Notes under the pieces: generated by a model | What the model was told of the DNA's origin: nothing | Seen by the model: the letters and a program-made list of their open reading frames with translations, nothing else | Database searches by the model: none | Made by a program: the position numbers and the translations under genes | Shown: one piece after another, positions 22,701 to 33,000 of the stretch | Layout: every line of letters starts with the position of its first letter | Position numbering within the stretch: position 1 is the first letter of the stretch | NCBI GenBank assembly: GCA_944372325.1 | Contig: CALVYR010000005.1 | Coordinates: forward strand, 1 to 47,862 | Direction of reading: 5' to 3' | Length of the DNA: 47,862 nucleotides | DNA from: an uncultured Clostridia bacterium | GTDB taxonomy: Bacteria; Bacillota; Clostridia; Christensenellales; UBA1242

Positions 22701-23066
22701 TTACTTTTCTATTCCAAACCAATTGTTTGGTGTGTTGTGATACATATTCTTTATATCGGTTGGAGTAGTGTTTTCTAACAACATCAAATCTTCTGTCATA
22801 GTGTAAAGTTTGTCGTCTACAGATATGTAAACATTTTTTCTATCTTTAGCAGGAGTGAAATCGTAGATTTTCTTTTCCTTTTGAACATACAGGCTAATTC
22901 TTGTGTTTTTATCTCTAGTTATTTGGCTCATGGCCTCTAAAAATAGAGTTGGAGCTTTATTTATAGCCATTACATATTTATCGCCGAATGCATCTGATAT
23001 GATGTTAGTTTGGCTATTTAGAACAATATACCTTCTAGCTTCTTTTACTTTTCTTAAAAAATCCAT
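22701..23066 (-). CDS. Hypothetical protein, 121 residues
   Basis: A small soluble protein without signal peptide or membrane helix. The N-terminal half looks helical (MDFLRKVKEARRYIVL) and the second half beta-rich (RISLYVQKEKKIYDF, KNVYISVDDKLYTM). No family was recognised. A GAGGTG site precedes the ATG, and a perfect consensus promoter lies just upstream, so it should be highly expressed. It is monocistronic, with a terminator beyond copy B. Confidence 0.7.
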   Translation of the reverse strand: MDFLRKVKEARRYIVLNSQTNIISDAFGDKYVMAINKAPTLFLEAMSQITRDKNTRISLYVQKEKKIYDFTPAKDRKNVYISVDDKLYTMTEDLMLLENTTPTDIKNMYHNTPNNWFGIEK

Positions 23067-23092
23067 ATAGCACCTCTAATAGTTTCAAGATT

Positions 23093-23121
23093 ATTATATA
23101 TCACGCGGGCTTTTCTGTCAA
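23093..23121 (-). promoter_or_regulatory. Perfect consensus promoter of the 121-residue protein gene
   Basis: On the minus strand TTGACA (23116-23121), 17 nt, TATAAT (23093-23098). A start near 23086 leaves about 20 nt before the ATG at 23066. Confidence 0.8.
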
Positions 23122-23147
23122 TAGTCAATTTTTAAAAATATAGACCT

Positions 23148-23177
23148 TTCACACCTTTAATATATTTTTCATATATA
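23148..23177 (+). promoter_or_regulatory. Possible promoter of the ferritin-like gene
   Basis: TTCACA (23148-23153), 18 nt, TATATA (23172-23177), then six nt and a GTG start codon. The same six-nt spacing is seen for mnmE and uvrC. The boxes are weaker here. Confidence 0.45.
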
Positions 23178-23183
23178 CACCTT

Positions 23184-23681
23184 GTGAAAGAATTTTTTGT
23201 TGGAGAAAGCAATGTCTATCCAAAAATAAAGGGTATAAAAAACAACTCCTACTATCAAGGCTTGCTTCAAAACTTGTATGCAGGCGGAGATGGTGAAATG
23301 GCGTGCTTTTTTCAATTTACATATCAAAGTTTTATACTCTCGCCCTTTGGAAGTGAACACTCTAAGCTCTTCAGCGAAATTGCAGAAGAGGACTTAGTTC
23401 ACGCCAAACATTTAGCCGAGGGCATAATTAGCCTTGGTGGTGACCCTGCCTTTATGAGCACTCAAGGAGTATGGCTAAGTGGCAGAGTTGTAGACTATGT
23501 TAAAGGCGTAAAACAAATGGTGGGCATAAACATAGAAATTAAAGAAAAGCTAATAATAGATTACAAAACCACAATTGCTAAAATAGATGAACTAAGGCTT
23601 AGAAGAATGCTTGAAGGCATACTAGAGGAGGAAGAAAATCATCTAGCAAAATTAAAGACAATTTATAGGGCAATGCAATAA
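23184..23681 (+). CDS. Ferritin-like / CotJC-like di-iron protein
   Basis: A 165-residue four-helix-bundle protein. The start YPKIKG, then NLYAGGDGEMACFFQFTYQSF, matches the ferritin-like family that includes CotJC and short manganese-catalase-like proteins of Clostridia. Probable metal ligands are E38 (GEMA), the EEDLVHAKH cluster (E69, H73, H76), E118 and the EEENH near the C-terminus (E150, H153). It may handle iron or peroxide. The GTG start has no Shine-Dalgarno sequence; no other in-frame start precedes the conserved YPKI. The predicted mRNA would be leaderless. Confidence 0.8.
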   Translation: MKEFFVGESNVYPKIKGIKNNSYYQGLLQNLYAGGDGEMACFFQFTYQSFILSPFGSEHSKLFSEIAEEDLVHAKHLAEGIISLGGDPAFMSTQGVWLSGRVVDYVKGVKQMVGINIEIKEKLIIDYKTTIAKIDELRLRRMLEGILEEEENHLAKLKTIYRAMQ

Positions 23682-23789
23682 AATTAAAAATTTTATAAAA
23701 AATTGGCAAAATATTGATAAAAATTGCCAAAAAAATTGTTATTTTTATGTTTTAAGGCTTTTTTAACTAAAAATTTTTAAATATTACTA

Positions 23790-23816
23790 AAAGTCAAAAA
23801 TAATTTTTGGCTTTTT
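23790..23816 (+). terminator. Terminator downstream of the ferritin-like gene
   Basis: AAAGTCAAAAA (23790-23800) pairs with TTTTTGGCTTT (23804-23814) with one T-G pair, then T. The 318-nt gap (23682-24000) also has a TTGGCAA/TTGCCAA inverted repeat (about 23702-23730) without a following T run, a promoter and a mini-ORF. Confidence 0.65.
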
Positions 23817-23917
23817 TAATATTAATTTTTTTTGCGTTTTTATTTTTTTTCAGATTTCTTGCGCTAATATATAATTAAATATATTAATAAAAATTTATTA
23901 AAAATGTCGAATTTTGT

Positions 23918-23947
23918 TTGATAAAAAATATGTAAATAGTGTAAAAT
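23918..23947 (+). promoter_or_regulatory. Promoter of the giant lipoprotein gene
   Basis: TTGATA (23918-23923), 18 nt, TAAAAT (23942-23947). The start near 23954 leaves about 47 nt of leader that contains an 11-codon ORF. Confidence 0.55.
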
Positions 23948-23968
23948 AACAAGGAATTAATACTTGCC

Positions 23969-24004
23969 ATGAAATTACAAAAGAACCTAGGAGAGTTTTT
24001 ATGA
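23969..24004 (+). CDS. 11-residue upstream mini-ORF
   Basis: ATG 23969 opens MKLQKNLGEFL and stops at TGA 24002-24004, which overlaps the ATG of the giant gene by ATGA. The giant gene's Shine-Dalgarno AGGAGAG lies inside the mini-ORF. AAGGA at 23951-23955 is a weak, distant site for it. It could couple translation or be chance. Confidence 0.3.
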   Translation: MKLQKNLGEFL

Positions 24005-27000
24005 AAAAATTAAAGGTTTGTTTGCTCGCACTATGCTGTTTAGTAGTGGGAGTTTCACTTACAGCTTGTGGGCAACCTAAAATTAATTTTAATGAAGAGC
24101 AGATAATTTTATCTGTGGGGCAGGAAATTGACCCCGCAGAATTTGTTACGCTTGAAGGGGTGAATTTAGAAGATGTCACCTTTACCTCTGGCGACTCAAA
24201 TATTTTATACATCAAACCAAACTCCATGTGGGCAGGAAGAAGTGCGGGAACTTGTATTGTATACGCACAAGCTGGCTCAACCTTTACTCAGGTGAGTGTA
24301 AGGGTAGAGGGCGAAAGCGTTAAGCTTAGCACGCCTCTAGGGCTTACTTACTCGGATGGAAAACTCTCTTGGCAAGAAGTAATTGAAAGTGTAAATGGTC
24401 AAACCTATGTGTGTGATAATTATGAACTAACTTTAACTCAGGGCGAGGATGTAACTGTAATTTCAAATATAGTAACAAATAGCTACTCTATGCAGAGTGC
24501 AGGAACTTTCACAGCAACTGTAAGAGCTGTGGGAGGCGCAAACTTTACTCCTTCAGAGCAGAGTGAGAGCTATACCTTCTCTGCCGTGTTTGGAGTTGAT
24601 GATGTTAACTACGACAAAGAAACTTCAAAACTTTCTTGGGAAGACACAAAAAACACAGCAAACACCACTTACAGAGTAGTTAAAAATGGTGTTTATTTAG
24701 ATAGCGTTATAACAAAAGGTGAACAAAATAGTTTTGAAGTAGCTTTGCCTCTATCTGGCGGGGAGAGCTTAAGCATTCAAGTTGTGGCTATGGTGGACAA
24801 GTTCAGCGCAAAAAGCGAGCTTTTAAAATTTTCCATGCTTGACGCTGTGGAAATTAAAGTAGAAAACGGCGAAATCACTTGGGATAGAGTTATTGGCGCA
24901 GAAAGCTATGAGGTGTTTGTTGAAAATGTTTCTACAGGAACTTCTACTTCAGAGGTAGTAACAGAAACCTCTTATAGCATCCAGGGTAAGAGTGCAGGCG
25001 AATACAGAATTTATGTAAAAGCTAAATCTTCTGAAAACTCTACTTTTGAAAGTCAAACTTCAAATATCCTTAATGTAACAAAACTTCCTGTGGCAAACCT
25101 TACATTTAACTATGATACCAATATGTTTACTGTAACTAACAGTCAAACATATGCTCCGGTTATAAGCATAAAGAACACGCGTACAGGCGCAGAGGAGATA
25201 GCTGAAAATAGTAGTTATACCTTTAGTAAATTAGACTCCGACACCTATAGTGTTTCAGCATACTTTAAAGCTCAAACAAACACTGAAATCAATGGTGATA
25301 CTGGGGAAGGGTATGAAATTACACAGCTTGGCTCAGCCACACTTTCTCATGCCTATGCAAATGGAGTAAGCGAGGTTAGCTTTGATTCAATTTTAAACGC
25401 GCAGAATTTTGTAGTCTATAAAAAACTAGGCGAGGCAAACTTTGTTGAACTTGGAAGCTATGAGGCTACAGGCGAGGGCGTAGAAACCTTGAACTTAGGA
25501 AGCGGACTTTTCAATGAAGTGGGCGTGTATACGCTAAAGGTTGAGGCTAAAAACTCTGGGCTTGAAAGAAGTATATACTTAACTTCAGAGATGACAATAG
25601 ACATAGAAAGGCTTCCACTTATTAGCAATGTCACAGTTTTAGATAACACAATATCTTGGGATAGTGTTCCAAACGCAACTGGTTATGAATACTATTTTGA
25701 AGTGTATGGTTCAGATAAGGCAGTTACAAGCGTTATGACAACAACTGCAAACAGCATAGAGCTTCCAAGCTTAGGCTACGGCGAATATACCTTTAAAGTT
25801 AGAGCGCTTGGAAATAATAGCGATGTACTTGATGCTTTAAATTATTCTGCTAGCGAAAAGATAACTATTACTGAAAGTTTGCTTGCGCCTACACTTGTAT
25901 TTGACCGCGAAAGCAAAACCTTAACGCTTACACCTCAGGATAGTTTCCAAAATACTACATATCAATTAAAATTCTATAGCACGGATGGAACTCTTCAGTT
26001 CACTGAAAGCGTGCTTGAAGATGGAAAGATTGAAAAGAGCGTTGCAGAATATTTAAATCTTGCTGGTGTTTACAGAGTTACAGCTCAGGCAATAAACTCT
26101 AACCCACTTATCAACGATTCAAACATCTATGAAATTCATATACAAAAACTTATAGCTCCAAGCAAAATTAAAGTTCAAGGCGGAGTGGTAAGCACGGCAG
26201 ATACAAGCTTTAACGGCAACACTGCAGTGCTTGGTAGCGACCCAACAATAATTAAAATAAACGGCGTAGAAGGCATAGTGCTTTCAAGCGAGCAGAGCGA
26301 TTTCACCATTGAAGTGGCTTATAGGTCGGAAGAGTATAGAATTGAAAATGGCATTAGAACTTACTATCTAGATAGCGACTTCCAAACTTTTAAAGTTGAA
26401 AGGTTAGATACTCCTGTAAATTTGAGGTATGACTTTATAGAACAACAACTCGTTTGGGATGAAGTTTCAAATGTAGATAACTATAATGTATATATCAATA
26501 ATCTTATTGTAAACGAGCCATTAGAAAACTACTATGCTTATGAAAGTACGGAGGCCTTTACAGCAAAGGTAAGTGCGGTTAAAGAGGATATAACTTCTCT
26601 TGGCGCAATTAGCGCTGGAGAGGTTGGATATATAACCTCCTATGTTAGCTCAGAGCTTCAAGTTAAAAAGGCGGATAGCCTTACAGGCTTAAAGTTAGAT
26701 ATAGGCGATAGCTTAACGCTTTCTTGGAATGCAGTTACAAATGTAAGCGAGATAAACTACAAGGTGTTAGTGGATGGTGAACAGGTTGGAGAGACAAATG
26801 AAAACACCTTTGTTCTTACTTCAGATTTCAGCCAGGCTAAGGTTTACACCATAGAGGTGCTTGCAAGCGGAAACACTTTCCTAGATGGCGAAAGCATGGC
26901 TATAACTCTAGAAAAACTAGTTGCACCTTCCGAGCTTGTTAAGGAGGCTGGCAAGGATATATATCATCTAGAACTCATAGCTGGCGCGGTAAGCTTTAGT

Positions 27001-30000
27001 GTAAACGGCGAGGTTAGCCAAAATATTAGCCTAGAGAGCTTGACGGCGGAAGAGGGCGAAGCAATAAAGCGCGTTAAGTTTAATGCAATCTCCTCTAGCG
27101 AAGTCCAAGACGGCAGATATTATCTATCAAGTGAAGAAAGTGAGTTTACATTTAGTCGTTTAAATGCTCCAACTAATCTTTCATACTCTGCTGACACTTT
27201 AAGCTGGAATGAAGTAGAAAATTCAAAATATGTTATAGAAATAACAAACGCTCAGGGCACAACTAGCTATCAAGCGGATACAAACAACTTGCAGGTTAGC
27301 GAGGTTGATAACTTCTCGTTTAGAGTAATGGCAGAGAGTATAAATGATATCAATAGCATTCAAGCCAATCAAACTGTAAACTTAAATTCTGTCTATTCAG
27401 AGAGTTTTGAAGTAGTAAAAGAAAATGCAGTACAGAACTTAAAACTTGAAGTAGAGGGCGGAAAGGTTAAAATCTCCTTCACATGGCAATCTAAACTTTC
27501 AAACACACCTAACTTTGAAATCTATTTAGATAGCGTTCTTGAAGCTAGTCAACCAACACTAGAAGAGAACACATACACCTATACATTTAGTCAGACTTTT
27601 GAAGAGGTTAAAACCTATGTGATATCTGTGCTAGTTAGCGGAGATGTGTTTATAGACTCAGATAGCCAAACTATATACGCTGAAAGGCTAAAAGCACCAG
27701 AGAGTGCTAGAGTTCAAAATGGCGTTTTTGAGGCAATCAATAATGTGAGCGCCAATATTAAAGGCATAGCATATAACGGCGAAATACTAAATAGCCTAGA
27801 TTTAAACACTCTAGCTGAAAACACAGACCTTGAAATTTTAGTAAAATTTGTGGCTATAGACACGCAAGAAATTACAAACGGCTACTACTATCTTGATAGT
27901 GCGGAAACCACATTTAAGGCATATAAACTATTCACTCCGAGCACTCCAAGCGTGGCAGACGGAATGATATCTTGGAATGAAAACACACTTGCAGATAGCT
28001 ATACTTTAAAGCTTACAAATAGTGATAATGTTAGCTATTTAATAGAAAACTTAACTCAAACTAGCATTTCAGTTCAAGATTCCAGACTTCTAAGTTTTGT
28101 TTCAGAAATAGGCGACTATAGCGTTCAAGTTAGATATATAGTTAGTGATGTAACAAACCTTTCACCATATATTCAAACTGAAAACGCTCCAGTTGCAAAT
28201 GTAAGTTCAGATTATAGCCCTGTTTTCACTTTAACTAAACTGGATACCGTTAAAAATCTTGCTATAAGCGTAGATGAAGCGGACCCAGAGCAGAAAGAGG
28301 TTACTTTATCTTGGGATGCAGTAAGCGGAGCTAGCACCTATACGGTATTTATAAATAATGTAATAGTTTCAGAAATAGATGTTACAAACATTACATATAC
28401 AGATGAGCTCTTAGCTAGCGGAAATTATACAGTTTCAGTAAGAGCAAACGGAGATGATAAAATAAGCTCGGAAACAGAGAGCGTGTCGTTTACTCGTCTT
28501 GCTCCTGTAACTAGCGGTAGCATAGACTATAACGCATATGCAACCTGGTCTAGGCTTGACGCAAACCCATATCACATTGTCATGTTTGTAGATTCAACGG
28601 GCGAGGTATTCTATCAAGGTGACACAGAAAATAATTATATGGACTTTGCTGAAAATTCTGGGCTAAATGGCTATGCTGGTGGCATTGTAAACTTCAAAGT
28701 TTTAGTAAAAGGCGATGGCTCAGCTACACTTTCCAGCCCATACTTTAATTTTGATGCTGTAAAACTCACTGCTCCTAATGTAAATATGTATGCTTCATAC
28801 ATGACCATTGAAGAGCAGGGTATAGCACCAGAAGATAGCTATAATTTCCAAACTACAATTACTCCAACAGCAAACCCAGGGCTAAATTTTATAGTTAATG
28901 ATACTCAACACTCAACCTATGCAGTGTACTATTATATAGATATGTTGCCAGCAGGCGAGCTAAAGTTTACAACTAAAGCAGTATCCAACATGGTAAATGT
29001 GCTATCCTCAAACGAGGTAGTTATTACAAAAACAAGGTTAAATACCATTACAAATCATATATTCAAACGCGAAAGCTTGTCTCAGGAAGAACTTGCACTC
29101 TACACTAGCGACAGCACAACAACCTATCGCAGTGATAAGGTTTACATCGAGTTCACTCCTGCAGAAAATGCAGTGAACTATAACCTAAGCGTTGTAAATT
29201 CTTCCTATACAGCAAGCTTAGGGTTAGATAGCTCTAGAATTGATATAACTGGCGGGCTTGATGATGCGCTAAGCGGAAACTTCTCTATAAGAGTAGTTTC
29301 CATGGCAAACGATGATAGCGAGTTTATAAATTCTGCTCCTTACACAATTACAGGAACAAGGCTAAACGGAATTGCTTCAAACACCTTTATAACTCGTGAC
29401 GGAAAGGTGTCTTGGACAGATAGCCAAACAGGCGTTACAAACTATTTAATTAAAGTTTCAGAAATAGATGGTGCTGACTGGGGCTATTGGCAGAGCGCTG
29501 ACGGCGGAACAAGGCTAGCTAACTTAAATGGCTTAGATTCTGGCGTTAAGGCTTATAACATCAAGGCGCTTGGCAATATCACGGAAAGCGGTATTTCTAG
29601 CGGAGTTGTGCTAGATAGTAAATATCTAACAGACGCAAAACAGTTTACAAAACTAGAAAGGCCAACGGCAACGGTATATAACGGATATTTGGCAACACCA
29701 AAAATTGAGAACGCAACAGCTTATTATGCTATAGTTGACGGTGTAAGCTATCTACTTAGCGACTACTCATATATCTCACAAAACGATGAGGACTATGCAA
29801 ACTATTTTGTGGGCTACAACGATAGCATGGCAATAAATTTAGAGGCAGAAAAAACATATCAAGTCCAAATTCAAGCAAGAGGCTCTACAACAGATATCTA
29901 TTCAGATTACTCAGATGTGATAAATATAAGGTTCTTGCCAAATGCAAACACTTCAACTTCAGATGTAAAACTAGAGCTTGATCCAAGCGGTGACCTAACA

Positions 30001-33000
30001 AAAACGAGGCTTATCTTTAATTTAGCGGATAACCATAATGGTGTAGTGGTAGCTTTCCAAAAGCTAGATGGAATGTATATACTCTCTGGCGTTGTAAACT
30101 ATAACGCAGTTACAACTAATGGTGGAAAATATTATATTGCAAGAGATAAAATTCATGAGTACATGGAAAATGCTACAATAAGAATCTCATCTAAGGGAAG
30201 CTCAACCTTGCAGAGTGGTAATTTCTACTATCTAAATTCAGCGTACTCTCAAAGCTTCACATTAAATAAACTTGCAGAGCCTGAAAACTTAAGAATAGAA
30301 GATGGAATAATTAAGTGGGACGCCGTTCCTAGCGCAAGTGGATATTATGTGTATATAAATAGAAATCAATACTATGTAGGAAATGAGTATGATATGTACA
30401 CTCAAACCTCACTTGCTTTGCCAGAGATATACGGAAGTGCTACAGAAAACACAGTCTATTCAATAGGCGTTGTTGCTGTAAGTGCAACAACAGACTATAT
30501 CTCTAGCCATTGGTTCAATAATGAAACAGATTTAGAGGGCGGTTACTACAAAGAGGATATAGTTCTTCCTCATGCGCCAGACACCATAGATTTAATAGAT
30601 GGAAGCTTAGTTTGGTCCGATGGCTTAAGTGGACTTGACGGCGTGGATACAAGTAACATATTATCTTTAGGACTCAATATCAATAATATTTTAAATGCTC
30701 CAATACTGATTTTATACAACACTGGAAGCCTCACTGATATGAATTTACAATTTGAAATTCCTAGCATAGAGCTTCGCTTTACAGATGTTGTTACAAATAA
30801 AGTGTATGATGTAAAACTAGAATCTAATATGACGCAAAACGAGGACGGCACAATTACCTTAGATCTTGAATATCTCGATTTTATTAAAGTGTCAAGCGAG
30901 CAGATTCAAAAGATTAAAGATTTAAAACAGGCAATTTTAGATAGTAGCGCACTTACTGGAATAACAGCGGATAGCCAAATTATAAAGGTTATAGATGCAC
31001 TTGTTCTTCTACTAGAGGAAAGATTAGAAGAAATAAATGGCTGGCCAAATATTTACACTCTATTTGAAGAACTTAAGTCAGCAAATAGCATTCCAGCAGG
31101 TAGATATTATCTTCAAATGCGTCAAGTTGGAGTGGAAACCTTCTTAAATTCCAACTTCACTTCAAGGCGTGAAGTATACATTCCAGAGGCTCCATACAAC
31201 GCAACAATTGAAGCGCCAGAAACTCAAGATGGCGAAAAACAATTCTATCTAACTTGGGATAATGTTACAATCAATTCAAATATAACATATTCAGCGGAAT
31301 ATAAATATTTAATAATTGCAGAAAACAGCTTAGGGGAAAGAAGAATAATAGCAAGAGTTAATGAAACGGCTGAAACTTCTGCAGGAAATAATAGAACAAG
31401 GCTAAATTTAACCACACTTGTAAACGATGGAACTTTAACTTCAGACGATGTAAAACTATTTGTGGTCGTAGCAGGTGACAGCGATAGCACTTTAATCGGA
31501 CTAAAGTCTACCGAACTTAGCATACAAGTGCTTCCAGAGGTGACTCCATTCATGGATGAAGGCTACTTAAGCTGGAACACCCTTGCTTCTACCTATGGCG
31601 TTCAGATTATTGCAGTAAACGAAGCTCATGTAATTAATGAAACTATTGCACTATCTCAAACCATGAGAAGATGGTCAGGAGATACCATGACAGCTGGTGC
31701 TGTATATTCAGTATCTATAAGAGCAGTTGGCGAGGTGTATATCTCAGAAGAGAACGGCACTAAGACCTTTGTAATTTCTGGTAAGAAAACGGAATTCTCA
31801 CTTCATAAACTCTCTGCACCTAATGTGTCGGTAAACACAAATGGTGAGTTTAGCTGGAGTGCAGTTACAGGAAATGTAAGCGGATATCTTGTAAACATCA
31901 ATGGTGAAGAGTTAAGTCTTACACCAAACACCTTAAAATATGAAAGCACCTTTGTGGGCTATAACTTATACGAGTTCCGCTCTCAAGGTGATACAGCTAC
32001 AATAACTTCTGGTAACACCTACTATATAAATTCTCTTCCAAACAAACAGGAGGGCAAAGATTACTCTGGTATATATGGTGTAATGCTTCCTGAAATAGAT
32101 GAAATAACTATAGAAGAGGGTAACTTAAAGTGGCAAACTGTAAATTTAAGCGCCTATAACTTAAATGCCATTGCAGACCAAGAAAACTATAAGCAGACTG
32201 TTGTTTATAAACTTACAATTGGTGATAATGTTTACTATATCGACCAAGAAAGTTATCAAGATGTAAACGGCGCCTATGTTACATTTGGCGAGTTCGACGA
32301 ACTTCCAGCTGGAACTTACAATATAACTTTGCAAGCATTCATATATTGGAAGCCAAGAGTATCCACAGGCTCACTTCCAGACTTAATTGCAAGCTTTACA
32401 AACAATGTAAATAATAGGTCAGATTACTTTGCGCTACTTGGGGAAAAATCTACAACACTTTCCGGTGACATTACAAAAGCTAAGTCTATTACAGCTGATG
32501 TTCATGTAAATAGCGGTTTAGCTATTGAAGATGGCATGCTGGTTTGGGACTTTGTTACTGAAGACCAAACAAACTTCAAACACTTAGATTACATTTTAAC
32601 CTTTGCAACTGATGAAAACTTCACACAAAATGTAATAACTGTAAACGCAACCTTCGATGGAACAAGTTTATATGCTAAATGGTGGGATGAAGTTCTACTA
32701 GACGGCCTTGACTACTATGTAAAGGTTAGGGTAAACGGTAAAGATTCCTACCTAAGCTCTAGTGCAAATGTGTATGCAGATAGCGCATCCAGCCCAGTAG
32801 TTCTAAGAAAAGTTGGAACTTTAAGGTTTAAGGATATGCTCATGAACGAGGGCGTTTATCCATACGGCGATGAAAACTATGGTAACTACATAAGAATTGA
32901 ACTAAATAGCTCTGCTCTTCAAACACTTTCAAGTACATATAACTATGGGTTTGAGTTAAGATATCGTGCTATAGGCTCTACGGATGACACACCTTGGAAT

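Noticed and set aside
1059..24018. 22-nt identity around the start codons of the ABC exporter and the giant lipoprotein (gtttttatgaaaaaattaaa)
   Set aside because: Low-complexity A/T-rich start regions with MKKLK can coincide; the flanks show no further similarity.
24001..24110. Minus-strand open frame 23898-24227
   Set aside because: Antisense to the signal peptide and first domain of the giant lipoprotein, without own expression signals.
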